Below, one piece after another: positions 10,825-21,567 of a stretch of 64,000 nucleotides of DNA. The stretch covers positions 186,001 to 250,000 of the forward strand of contig JAHLEZ010000005.1 of assembly GCA_020726505.1 (NCBI GenBank), read 5' to 3'. Position numbers and translations under genes: made by a program. The DNA is from Leptodontidium sp. MPI-SDFR-AT-0119. Taxonomy: Eukaryota > Ascomycota > Leotiomycetes > Helotiales > Leptodontidiaceae. The notes beneath the pieces are model-generated. The model did not search any database, was not told where the DNA came from, and saw only the letters and a list, made by a program, of their open reading frames with translations. The stretch's first letter is position 1, and each line of letters starts with the position of its first letter.

Positions 10825-12447
10825 ATGTCTCACGCCTGTTTACTGCGACAGATGTTGGATAGAGTGATATTTTCGTCAGTGTCTGCACCGGGGAGTCGAT
10901 CGGCGTCAAGGGACCCGAAGGAGCGCTTCCTCTTCTCCAAGAGCATGGATTTAGACCACGACAGGACGGCATTTTTCAATGCTCGTCCAAGCATTGACCT
11001 GGATCTGGATACCAGAGATGTGTCTTTCGACATTGAAGCCATGATGCGAGATGAGGAAGGGCTGATATCGGCATCACACATCAACAAGCGTTCGTGTTCG
11101 GTTTTCACCAGCTTGGAGGAATCGCGAATACTCCAGACGCTCCTTCGTTACCCGGCTCCAGATTCGCTGAAGATCAAGCCAACATCGTGGCTAGATGGTG
11201 TTCGAGGCATTGCTGCGTTTGAAGTCTACATGTTCCACACCATCAGCTGCTGGCACACCATATTTCCAGCTTGGCACGCCGAGCCAGACCAAACCAACAT
11301 CTTACAGCTACCTGCTCTACGAACGTTTTTCGACTCTGGAGGAACGTCTGTCTGCGTCTTTTTTGTTTTGTCAGGATATGTTCTGACGTATAAATCCCTC
11401 CGCTGGATCCGGGCAGGCTCGAGGCAGCAAGTCTACCCATCCGTAGCATCCTCCATGTTCAGACGAGGATTCCGTCTTTACCTCCCGCCCATTCTCCTCA
11501 CATTTTTCGAGATGGTAGCAACACGATTCGGGTACGCACCTCCACTGAACTTTACATTCGTTGCGGAATCGACGGCCCTCGCTCAATTCCTGGACTGGAT
11601 AAAAGAAACAAACTATTTGGTCAACCCGATTTACAACTTCAACACCGCCATCCAAGGATTCGTCATCCATCCCAAATACGACCCCGTGATCTGGACTATC
11701 CCATTAGAATTCTACGGGTCCTTCATCTGCTACTTTCTCTTACTTCTTCTAGCGCGCGTTCCCAGCAATGGGACCAGGATGTGTTTAGTCGCCATGTTTG
11801 CAGCCTTTTGCATGTTTCTAGGTGCCTGGAACGGATTCTGCTTCTCAACCGGGATGTTAATCGCGGATTTCAACCTAGCGCAAGATGAAAACGGCACGAT
11901 ACCACTCTTTCAGCCATCACGATTCGCTTTAGTTTGGAAAATCGCATTCCTGGTGGCCTTCTACATCGCCGGTTTCCCAACTCTCTCATACCCCGAAGCT
12001 CACGTCCTGCCGATGTTTGGGTACGAGACCCTCCGATCCAGTATCCCGATGAGTCTGAACATGGAAGACCATTCTCGATTCTGGTGGTCGATATCCGGTG
12101 TGACTCTCTTATTCTGCATCTCGCAGCTTCCTCAGTTCAAGAGTTTCTTCGAGGCGAATATCTGTCAGTACCTGGGCAAGATTGCGTTCTCGTTGTACCT
12201 GGTGCATCAGTTCTGCGTTATGCTGTTTGGGTTCATGATGCAGAGGTTCATACTAGGGCTTTTTGGGCTGGTGCAGAATCAGGGGGGGTTCTTTTATTGG
12301 GTTGCGTGTGGGATTTGGTATGTGCCTTTTACGGGGTTGGTGTTTGGGATAGCGGCGCAGGTGGAGAGGTTGGTTGATGCGCCGAGTGTGAGATTTGCGA
12401 AGTGGCTGGAGGAGAAGTGTTTGAAGATGTACAAAAATATGTTATGA
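10825..12447 (+). CDS. Acyltransferase-3 family integral membrane protein
   Basis: 540 residues from the first ATG (10825); an in-frame GTG six bases earlier is unlikely in a fungus. After a ~120-residue cytosolic N-terminus comes S-W-L-D-G-V-R-G-I-A-A-F-E-V, the signature opening of the Acyl_transf_3 domain, with the key H in M-F-H-T. Then come V-C-V-F-F-V-L-S-G-Y-V-L-T and R-R-G-F-R-L-Y-L-P-P, followed by about nine further hydrophobic segments and a C-terminal helix bundle ending near residue 515. Members move acyl groups onto sugars, sterols or other hydroxyls in the secretory or plasma membrane; in fungi they often decorate secondary metabolites or cell-surface glycans. The exact substrate is unknown. 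No intron is needed. It runs convergent with the MFS gene at 12696. Confidence 0.9.
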   Translation: MSHACLLRQMLDRVIFSSVSAPGSRSASRDPKERFLFSKSMDLDHDRTAFFNARPSIDLDLDTRDVSFDIEAMMRDEEGLISASHINKRSCSVFTSLEESRILQTLLRYPAPDSLKIKPTSWLDGVRGIAAFEVYMFHTISCWHTIFPAWHAEPDQTNILQLPALRTFFDSGGTSVCVFFVLSGYVLTYKSLRWIRAGSRQQVYPSVASSMFRRGFRLYLPPILLTFFEMVATRFGYAPPLNFTFVAESTALAQFLDWIKETNYLVNPIYNFNTAIQGFVIHPKYDPVIWTIPLEFYGSFICYFLLLLLARVPSNGTRMCLVAMFAAFCMFLGAWNGFCFSTGMLIADFNLAQDENGTIPLFQPSRFALVWKIAFLVAFYIAGFPTLSYPEAHVLPMFGYETLRSSIPMSLNMEDHSRFWWSISGVTLLFCISQLPQFKSFFEANICQYLGKIAFSLYLVHQFCVMLFGFMMQRFILGLFGLVQNQGGFFYWVACGIWYVPFTGLVFGIAAQVERLVDAPSVRFAKWLEEKCLKMYKNML

Positions 12448-12695
12448 TATCCTGCACAGTTAAATCTTTTAGCGGAGAATTGGACAATCTGAATTTATTG
12501 CAGGTTTTCTACCCACGTACGGATCTGTACTCCTTACTTAAAAACACTATTGATCACTTCAAAATTGGTGTTTCTTCCCAAGCACATGCATGAGGCATTC
12601 AAGTGTTGCCATGCATATCTCGCTTTTAGGGCTTCATCAACAGCCTACCCACAGCCACTCTGGCACCTCGGCTCTCAAGCAGGACTACCTGAGTT

Positions 12696-14528
12696 TCACT
12701 TATTCCTGGAAGCCTCGATATCCTCAACATCCTCCCCTTCAAGCACAATTTCCTTCCCATTCAACCCCTCAGTAACCCACCTACTTGCCACACAAGCCAA
12801 CACGCCCAAACACGCAAGACACCAGAACCCCAGCCCCACAACCCCAATATCCAGACCCTTGCCAAAAATCGCAAACGCAATAACAGGGAAAAACGACCGG
12901 CTGAGATTCCCAATGACCGTCCCAGCAGTATGTATAGTTCCCCTCACAGACGGGTGAGGCGTACAATCATTGATAAGCAGTGTCGTCGCAGGCGTAACTC
13001 CCGTCCTCCCAATAATATAAAGCAGTAAGATCCCACCGATGGACAACCAAACCAGCACTGTTTTCCCATGTACGAGATCAGCCGATCCGACGAGCGAGGG
13101 GAATGGAGCGAGGAGATACGCAACAGGGAAGACGAATAGTGCAGATCTCCAGATGTTGATGGTGCCGAAACGGTCGTTGAGGAGGGGGTAGATTACGAGT
13201 TGGAGGGTTACACCTACGGCGCCGACGGTGGACATTGCGAAGCCGACTTCGCGCGGTTGCATGCCGAGACCGCCGGTGAAGTGGAACGGGGGACGTTGCT
13301 CTGATGGTTTCCCAGTGGGGGTGCTGAGGAAGATGGCCCAGAGGTTGGTGAAAGTTGCGATGTGGCCTGCGATGATGAAGTGTGCGAGCATGGTGCAGAC
13401 GACGTTCCATGTCCAGATGCGGCGGAAGGGGAGTCTAGCTTTTGGTTTGGGGGGAATAGAGGGGATTTGGCTGGAGTGCTCGCCGACGGGGGAGAGGATA
13501 AGTGGTGATTCTGGTTGGTCGTCTGAGTCGATTGCTGTGTACTCGTGGTCTGATGATTTATTCGATTTCTTCAACTTCCGCCAAACTCGTTGAAAGATGT
13601 TCCCGTCTGCGTGTTTGAAGTGCTCTGAGGTCTCTTTCAAACCTACGAGAACTCCAAATGCCGCGATGCTGTAGATGGCTGCTGCCAGTATATTTGGAGG
13701 AGCATATGGATAGTTTTTCATCAAACCATGACCATTCTCGGAACTGAGAAGACCGCCAACGAGGGGACCAAGAAGCATTCCAGCATTTGCGAAGAGAGGC
13801 AAGAGTAAAAGTGCTCGTGTTCGATATCTGGGAGGGTGAGATTCTCTGCAGATATGTAAAAGGAGTCGAGATATTTACTGACCTCTTTTCAGGATTCAGT
13901 TCCGCAACCACGCATCTCACGATACCGACGTTGCTACTCATCGCTCCGCCGAAGACCTGCCAAGCGACTGCAGAAGCGAACGTCGTTGAGAAACCATACC
14001 CAATACAAGATAGACCTATAAATCCGTCAGTCCTAGGTGATTGTTGAATGATTTTTACGAATAGCATACCAGAGCTAATTAATCCTATCAACAGCACAGT
14101 CTTCCGTCCTCCCCATTCCGAATCTGCCAGCCGTCCCCATAACATCCCACTGCACACCTGAGCAGCTGTTTTTGATCCGACGATGATTCCAGCCTGGGTG
14201 GAAATCAGTGCATCCGAAGCATCAGGACTGAAAAACCGTAGCTGGTAGAACATATACGTCTGCAGTTTTTGTGAGATGGTAATCACGAATCAAGAGTGGG
14301 GTGGTGGTGGTGATGTGTGTTTACCTGGATAGAAGATGCAGCCAGCGGATCCGCGAGCCTTGCGATACAGAGAATTGCGAGTTGTTTCTTATTTGCCAGG
14401 CTTCGATACGAGACTTTGTTTTTGCTTTTGTTTCTGGCTTGAGCTTCTGTGTCGCCGTTGATCATCAGTGGTTCTTGCTGGTGGCTTATTGAGCCGCCCA
14501 GAGCTGCTGTTGGCGGATCTGAAGGCAT
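12696..14528 (-). CDS. Major facilitator superfamily transporter, 552 aa, four exons
   Basis: Model (minus): 14528-14325, 14259-14070, 14015-13883, 13827-12696; the sum is 1659 nt. Start ATG 14528. Twelve hydrophobic segments can be followed. The first runs through the first splice site (A-I-L-C-I-A-R-L-A-D-P-L then T-Y-M-F-Y-Q-L). The loop after TM2 carries G-R-L-A-D-S-E-W-G-G-R-K, the MFS motif A. The third junction restores E-K-R-Y-R-T-R-A-L-L-L-L-P, with the next helix continuing F-A-N-A-G-M-L-L-G-P. A long charged central loop (Lys-rich, then Asp/Glu-rich) separates TM6 and TM7, as expected. Overall it looks like the DHA1-type drug/proton antiporter group; substrate unknown. Introns are 54-65 nt. 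Confidence 0.9.
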
Positions 14529-15316
14529 CTTGAATTATTACCTGTCTCGATCAGTAAGAAGGCAGAAAGAAGGCAGGAGGCTCAAAAGGAGGTCAGGGGA
14601 GCTTTGATGGTTAAATATTCCAACAGCGCATCAGTAGCCATCCACAAAGCTGCAGAAGACGGGGCTTATGAATGGTGACGAGTCTCTACCCCGCTGTTGC
14701 ACTGACAGTTATTTTTTTTCTACCACGCACGTAAGACTACCATCAATAATTATATGTATGAGGATGTCGCTAGGTGACTGTGATTGATTAGATATGCTGA
14801 TCGGCAATCATAGTGCATAAGTAGACGTGGCGCAAGGGGCATTCAGGCCAATAGCGATGTTCCAACTGCCTCCTTCCTGCAGGCAAGCATGAAACTGTGT
14901 TCCGTGTGCAACAGGGCCGGAACTTGCGGAACTTTGATGGCTAGAATTAATCCAATACTACACGGAAAAATGTTGGTTTGCATTTGGGGGACTTGTGTGG
15001 GATGTTGATGATTGGCTGGGGAAGTGCTTTCCGAGGAGAATAAATTCAGACCATGACCAAAACGTCCAAGGCGTTTCCAGGTACCCGTTGACCTGCTTCA
15101 ACAGGCGTCGATACCATACACTTTGGTCTTAATCAATTTGATACCCGTAATGAACTGCGGCTCAAAAGCTTCGACGCAAACAACAGACAACAAACCAGCT
15201 AGCTAGCTGATCGAGCCAAAAGATCCATAGAGTTTAACTTTTCAGTCAATGCAACCCAGCCATCTTAGACCTAGACATCTATCAGCTGCTGACTATTAAA
15301 ACAACATAGAGGCCGC
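14529..15316. other. Intergenic, no gene seen
   Basis: About 790 bases upstream of the MFS gene and downstream of the Zn2Cys6 gene. Contains a T8 run near 14711. No open frame with plausible composition. The downstream part may include the 3' UTR of the Zn2Cys6 gene. Confidence 0.5.
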
Positions 15317-16255
15317 TTACCATTCTTCCACATCAAGACCAGTAGCCCCCGGCGTGATAGGAACCTCCTTATCCATCCACGGACGATCCTCATCCTCCTC
15401 ATAAAAAGCCAGCACCGGTTCCCAATCATCATGATCCTTCCTATCGGTGATTCTATACTCGGAGGAAATCCTCTGCGAGATATTTTGTATACATTCAGCG
15501 CGCATATCGATGGACTCTTTGCGCGAGAAACAGATTGTGTTGTTCTGTTTCGCTATGGCGGCGTAGAGACCGGTGAAGATCGTCTTGTCTTCTAGACTCC
15601 GAAGGTTGTCTTCGATTTGGACGTTTGGGGGAGCTTCGGGTTCGGCTACTTGTTCGGGTGAAGGTTCGAGCCAGGGCTTGGTTGGCTTGTATCGTCCTCG
15701 GTGTTTACTGAAGAGGGGTGTCAGGAATAGGATTGTGAGTGAGTGGTGTTGAACTCATACCGTGACATCTCGCCAACTGACACTCTATCGCTCGTCTTCT
15801 TCTTTTTCGGGGGAATGAAGCATGTCACGGAATGGGCAGTGCAGTTCGTACATGGTATACCATGGCTTCCGGCGTCACATCGAATCTGATACTTCATCAG
15901 CCTTTCACCACTACCTATAATAGGAAAATTTGGGATACAAACCCGTCTAGAATGACACGACTAGTCTAGCTTAGCTTCCAGAACAAAAATCACTGCATCG
16001 GGGTTAAGAAGCACTTACTCCACAAGCTCGTCCAGCACGCGGCCTAGTGAATGTCAGAAGTGGGATAGATAGTAGATACTCTGCTCAGTATACCTACCGT
16101 CGGAAGGGCTGTCGGCGAGGCGGTTGATGAAGTTTAGGTTCTTCGATTCCTTCTCCTGGCTCTTGCTCGTCTGTTCGGTCGCCAAACAGTGCATCCGGCC
16201 ATGGCTCTTCCTCAAACGACGCCCATGCGGCTTCAGCCTCGGCTACCTTTTGCAT
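15317..16255 (-). CDS. Zn(II)2Cys6 zinc-cluster protein with an 18-nt microexon, 238 aa
   Basis: Model (minus): 16255-16098, 16043-16019, 15960-15943, 15885-15761, 15707-15317; the sum is 717 nt. A perfect fungal zinc cluster forms only when the 18-nt exon 15960-15943 (codes S-C-H-S-R-R) is used: Cys60, Cys63, Cys70, Cys79, Cys82, Cys89, spacing C-x2-C-x6-C-x8-C-x2-C-x6-C. A Lys run follows (P-P-K-K-K-K), as usual for the linker. Exon 2 is also tiny (25 nt). The N-terminus is acidic with two Trp. There is no fungal_trans domain and the protein is short, so it is either a compact regulator or longer beyond the TAA at 15319-15317, where TG|GTAAGC could also serve as a donor. Function: probable DNA-binding transcription regulator; target unknown. 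Confidence 0.75.
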
Positions 16256-17494
16256 AGTCGTCAATCGTCGCTGCCATCAACAGGTAAGAGACTGAAAGAC
16301 TTGAGATATTCTAGGAGGTTGGTAATAGTGTATCCTAGTAGAGATCGTGCAGTCAAGATTTTGATGGGTTGAGATCTAAGATCGAAGTAAGTTTTGAGAT
16401 GGCCTCAAACTCGGAGCTCGGTAGAGCTAGAGGATGATCCTTTGCCAAGGTCGGCTTGAACCGAGGGCGGGGTTCGCATATCGATGGAGGTCGATGCGTG
16501 TCAGCCTATCGCAACTCTTGCATTGTTTAGTGGTGTAGTGACATGATACCGATTTCAATTAATGGCCTCACCTCATCTCATGATAGGTACGATTCTGGGG
16601 ATGACGCAGGGCAACTTGTATGGAGAGAGAGGTATTCCGACGGATTTATATACGCTTGTGAAAGGTCAATCGATTCGAGAATAACAAATGGCCCGGCCAG
16701 ACTCTATGAAGTACAGGTATATGAATTGCAGCCGATTTGGTTTAGACAATTTAGCTTGATCATCAAATATAATCGAAGAAGGGAGGATGTTTGAACCTTG
16801 CCTTGGTACGAAGTACACGACGGGAGAGATTAAGCGAGGGGGAAGTCGACCTGCATCCCAACAATCACTTGCAATTATTATATCCACACAAGAGGCTAAG
16901 CATAATACCACATAGCTGTCAACAAATTTTCACTCTTGTGCTGCTCCCTGGCCAACTCGTAGCCCGCTGATTAAGTGTCCATTTCCAAGAGTCGAGAAGT
17001 GTTTGAATGCCAACTTTGCCAAGCTCACTCCGGCAGCTTCGGCCTTCCCGAGCAATGTCCAACGTGAGCAGTTATTAATTATCGTAATTAAATATTTAAG
17101 TTCATCTATGAATATTACATTCAAAGAGCAGGATAGGAAGCGTTAAAGGTGTGCCGAGTCGCGCAAATGAATCTCTCCCATCGGTGACTTTGGCAGGACG
17201 AGGAGAGTGAATTCCTACTGAAGACTTTGCGTGGCTTCGGGCTTTGGGGACGCTGATGGGTTAAGAAATTAGATTGCTTCAGGAGAAATGTCTTAAGAAG
17301 TTCTTCAATTGCTAGTTCTTTTTTGAACATAGTTTGAACATTTTTGAATCCTTTTAAATACACTAAAAATAATTACAGTAGCTTCATCCCTCGAGAACCA
17401 ACAAGAAACCCTTCCAGCCCCAGAACCTAAAAGACTCTCGCCCGTTTTTGCCCTCTCGAAAGATAGAAGTCCACTCAGAGTCGAATCACGAAGC
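16256..17494. other. Intergenic, AT-rich in part
   Basis: About 1.2 kb. Small frames on both strands at 16543-16911 are antiparallel shadows of each other without motifs. 17050-17110 is AT-rich. The first few hundred bases probably hold the promoter of the zinc-cluster gene. Nothing else supported. Confidence 0.5.
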
Positions 17495-18947
17495 CTAGAA
17501 GCCAATGACAACGAAGGCCACTGAAGCAAGTGACAGCACAGCGCATAATATATCGCGTGCTGGGCGAGCTGTTGTTCCCCCGTCAATGACAGGGGCGTGG
17601 GCGCGCACAGGCGTTGCACCCCTCAGCCTGTTCAGCATATTATTCCTAATATCAGTCTTAGAAGGAGTTCCCAGCTCTCCCAGCACATCAGTTATTCCCG
17701 AACTAGCCCACTCGAATTCAGTGAGTTGGCCATCGATAAGTAAGCTTAACATCATGCCGGATTCAAAATGAGGTGTTCGAACCATGTGTTGATTCTGGTT
17801 AAATAGCTCTGGTCTGGTGGCTACATCGAGATCTCCGAAGATCGAGTGTAACTCGTCTTCGAAAAGGAGGAGGTATGAAGAAGGTGAAGGGTGCGGGTCT
17901 GTAGCGGGTATATTCGAATCGAGTGGGATGGCGATCGGAAGTAGACTTTCCCCTGGGCATTTCTCACACTCGTGCCAAGATAGACAGTCGCAGGTTGGAT
18001 CTCTCTCACTCGTATGAGTAATTCCACGATATACGTAATAATATGGCAAGAGTCCCGTCATGAAGTGTTTCTTGGCTTCTCGTAGAGGATCTTCGGCTGG
18101 AGGTTGCGTTGGCTGGGGGATGATGGATGACGATCCTATGATGAGGTTGGGGTGCATGTCTATTGATCGAAGACGATATATGTTTACCGATCGCGAGGTG
18201 TGCGCAAGTGCCAGGCTTGAATCCAGCATAGTGACATTCGCACTTCCCAGAAGTCGCATGTTCACTGGTGATGTCAACTCGTTGAGCCATTTCTCGAAGA
18301 GTTTGGGGATGGTTGGTAGCCAGCGTGGTATGAGATGAGGGAAGCTGTGGCGAATTACTTCGTCGGCTTCATGGAGACTCATCTTATCTATGACCTCGAG
18401 TTGTACTTCTACGGGAAGGCGTGCGAAGGCCGATGGATTTGATGTGGTCTGGGAAACCGTGACTGTGTTAAATGCGAAAGTTGTGTCACTGTTTAAGCCG
18501 AAGTACGACATACAGTGGTAGAGGAGAGCGCGGTCGAGCTCGTATATCTCAGCTACCGTACCAATTTGGGGTCGACGGTGTCTCCAAAGCAGGTCGGAAA
18601 GAGCTTGTGATTTGGCTTTGATCACATATTTCGAATTAGATGATGTAGTCTCCTGGATCGTAAATTTAACTCCCTCGCTTAATTTTCGGAACTCCTGCAT
18701 GTTGTGCTGGACAATTTCCAAGATATCATAGCGGAAAGTATGTTCTCCATTTGGCATTCGATTACTGGGGGTATCGGTCAAAGGTAACACATAACTGCAA
18801 TTGGAAAAGAACTAACAATTGGTAGAAAGCTTCTATGGCTCCATTACCTAGATCTTCCCATTCGTGTCGAATACGGGCTGGGTATTCAGTGATGATGTCT
18901 CCATTATCATGGAAGTAGCCATTGAATTTGGCAAGTGGGTTAGACAT
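17495..18947 (-). CDS. F-box-like protein with C-terminal membrane anchor, 466 aa
   Basis: Model (minus): 18947-18817 and 18764-17495 (1401 nt). The intron (18816-18765) has donor GTTAGT, a TTGAC branch and CCCCAG acceptor. Start ATG 18947 (M-S-N-P-L-A-K-F). Around residue 150 is A-R-L-P-V-E-V-Q-L-E-V-I-D-K-M, which resembles an F-box helix start, followed by a W-L-P-T-I-P-K-L-F block. A Cys/Trp cluster (C-D-C-L-S-W-H-E-C-E-K-C) sits about two thirds along and could bind a metal. The last ~18 residues are hydrophobic (I-L-C-A-V-L-S-L-A-S-V-A-F-V-V-I-G-F) and end the protein, a tail-anchor pattern. Function unknown; an F-box would suggest SCF ubiquitin-ligase adaptor work at a membrane, which is inference. 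Confidence 0.7.
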
Positions 18948-19757
18948 AGCTGCGGGCTCTAGTCGGGTATATGTAAATGTGTGTGTTAATTGCTTGGGAA
19001 AATACAGCAGACAATTTTGTGTGGTTTGTGGGTTGGGGATCACTGGCGATGGAAAGTTGCTCATTAAATATTTTCCAACTAGAAAGTGGCCTGCTGTGAT
19101 TAAGCAAGCGAGTCACTGGCGTGACGAGCAGCTATTAAATTGGACTAGCTAGTTTATTTTCTAGGATTAAATCATCAGCACGAATACCTGGGTAAGCTAG
19201 ATTGTAGTTCCCGTCGACCATCGCGGCTAGCGAAGTGAAGTGTATGAACCGGCGAGTTAGTGATGACAATATGTCCACAAATTAAGCGAGACGGACCCCC
19301 GTTTCTAAGGTACGAAAGGGGGTTTGTGGTGGGTCTCGTCCAGCCTGGTATTTTCTTTCGCTGCTTATGGAAATTTGTGCGGAGGATCAGAGTATTCGGC
19401 GTTATTCTGTGGCTAATAGCACTTGCTGATGACAACGGTGGATGAGGCCCACTGCAAACCCCCTTTCGTACCTTGGGTACCACCGCCTCAGGGAAATCCA
19501 GTGGGGATTAGACGTGATCCAATTTACTCTTACCATCCACACCACCCGACGATACCTTCAGCACAGTGGTCACAGATTCAAAATTCTTGAGACACGGGTT
19601 TAGGATGATGTGCCTGTATCCATTCAATCACTACAAATACACCCCAATATTCCGCACCTATCATCCATCATCCATGCGTCCATCCAATTTCCACCATCAT
19701 GAGAGTCTGACAGCTGAAGCCCGCTCACTCATGAATTGTGCGCCGAGTCCCGGCAAT
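18948..19757. other. Intergenic region holding a small inverted-repeat element
   Basis: About 800 bases between two minus-strand genes. Apart from the 20-bp inverted repeat listed separately (19307-19474) I see no gene; an open minus-strand frame across the repeat has poor composition. Confidence 0.5.
19307..19474. repeat. Perfect 20-bp inverted repeat enclosing 128 bp (MITE-like)
   Basis: AAGGTACGAAAGGGGGTTTG at 19307-19326 recurs exactly as its reverse complement at 19455-19474. The arms are G-rich, the enclosed 128 bp has no coding capacity that I can defend. No clear target duplication flanks it, so a miniature transposon is only one reading; a long hairpin in a transcript is another. 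Confidence 0.7.
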
Positions 19758-20293
19758 TTACTTGCCAGACTTCCCACCAGAAGTCTTTTCCTCCTTTCCG
19801 CTATCCTCAAAGGGGTTGTATTTGTCGACCTCGAAGAATCCTATTTACCACCCAAGAAAATCAGTCAAAAGCTCTCTAATTACAATCTCACCACATCTAA
19901 GGCCCGAAAAGACAAAAGAAAAAGAAATGAGAGGTTGAAAGATAACACTAGAAAGAGGGAAGAGGTGACTCACGACCGATTCCACCACCGCTCAAACCTG
20001 ATTCTGAACCAGAGTCTGATGTTTCACCGCCAGATTCATATCCTCCTGTTGCGCCAGCTTCGGAGGGAGCGTTTCTGCTTGGGGTGAATTCGCCGGAGTT
20101 GACGTCGTTGTCGGGTGTTCCGTCTGACTTGGGGTCGCCGTTATCTGTGGGTAGAGTGTTAGATGTGTACTGGATATGGGGAGTGTGGGAGAGGAAGAAT
20201 CGGGGAGGGAAGTTGTGAGAGACAGAGAGGTTGAAGAGAGAGGAATTGGGGGAAGGAGAGGTGCGTACCGGCTGGCTTGGAAGTCTGCGACAT
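19758..20293 (-). CDS. Small disordered protein, 92 aa, three exons
   Basis: Model (minus): 20293-20269 (25 nt), 20144-19974, 19840-19758; the sum is 279 nt. Donors are GTACGC and GTGAGT, acceptors CCACAG and AAATAG. The first exon encodes only M-S-Q-T-S-K-P-A. The second is Asp/Gly/Ser-rich with G-G-Y-E-S-G-G-E-T and G-S-E-S-G-L-S-G-G-G. The last encodes R-F-F-E-V-D-K-Y-N-P-F-E-D, the only ordered-looking motif, then a Lys/Gly tail and TAA. Clean splice signals and consistent composition across three exons support a real gene even though no single frame is long. I do not recognise the family; high Ser/Gly and polarity suggest a small intrinsically disordered or stress-type protein. Confidence 0.65.
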
Positions 20294-21567
20294 ATTGATG
20301 ATGTTTTGGAGGTTGTGTTGTTGATTGTGTTGTTCGGTGGTGTTTTTGGATCTTGTGATGGAGAGGGAGAGGGACTAGAACTAATCGACGTGAGTGACGG
20401 GGAAAGAATCCTCAGAATGGAGGAGATGTCTGTTTATATAGACTTTTTCCTCGCACTCTTCCAGCTCTCCAGAAGCATAGTCTCCGCCTCGCTCGTCTCT
20501 TCTGTCTACTCATGTCTCTGCAAACGACGAAGATAGGCAAAAGTCATGATGTAAACATCGCATCGCTCACGGCAGTGACTCATTCTTGTATGCATGTACC
20601 CCGTCCCAGCTCAACCCAGCTCAACGACAGCAATGCAATGGGAATATACACCAAAGAAGTGCTCTACTGACCGGTGTGGCAGCTAATCAGCCGGCATCGG
20701 ATCGATCTTGACTGGTTTCTTGCAGATGCAGGTACAGAGTGACACGTCGGAAGCACTGAGCCAAGGGGACGTGATATTTGGTTTGATGGGCAAGAGAAGA
20801 ATAGCAGAGGACAGAGAGAAAGAAGAAGCGGTGGACAGTGTTTGAAGGGATCAAGACTGCACGGTGTATTCGATGCGACATCTCTCGCGAGGGGGCCGCT
20901 TGACGGACACCCTGTCACGGGATCGGCAGGGACGCAAGGCAGCCCAGGTCCAAGTAGATTCTTGGGTATGAATCGTGTTCGTGTTTTGCTGCAAAGACCC
21001 ATTGATATGGTATGATTCTTGCCTAAACACGTGGGGTATGGGAGATAGCTCATGGACGAGAGGAGGGCAGTAGTTAGTGTGGGCTGGCGGGGATGAGAAA
21101 TGAAAACGAAGTACATCTTGAAGCGGAGTCTGATAGGCGATTCTGTACCCCCCGAGAGACTACTGGGTTGAATCGACGTACGAACCCGTGTCTTGAGCAT
21201 GTTTGGGTTTCTAGGAGTTGGGCTCCGCGAGTGGTACCATGCTTGGGGAGAAATGCAATGATAGCATGTCGCGGGCGAATGAAAGAAAAAAGGGAAAGGC
21301 TGAGACACTGACTGGAACAATATGCTAGAAATGCCACTCGGCCAGAAGAAATGAAGTAAATTAGTGTGCCAGACCGCTCTTTTGTAGTCCCAGTATCAAA
21401 AGATGTCTAACATGGAAGGGAAGGGATTTGAAATCAAGAAGTCTCATGTCATTTCCGTTGCTCAGACATGGCCCGTGAAATCCCACACAAGTCAACAAAC
21501 AACATGTTCCGCCTACCCCTTGAACGCCAGGGCTATTATGCAAGGCCTTTTCATATCACATGCCCAA
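20294..21567. other. Intergenic, no gene seen
   Basis: About 1.27 kb upstream of the 92-aa gene and downstream of RFC3. A 218-codon open frame on the minus strand (20664-21320) is Ser/Pro/Cys-rich without motifs and I regard it as chance. The first 200 bases have alternating T/G-rich and pyrimidine stretches compatible with a promoter. Confidence 0.5.

Noticed and set aside
20664..21320. 218-codon minus-strand frame, Ser/Pro/Cys-rich
   Set aside because: No domain, low-complexity composition, overlaps frames on the other strand; looks like chance in GC-neutral DNA.
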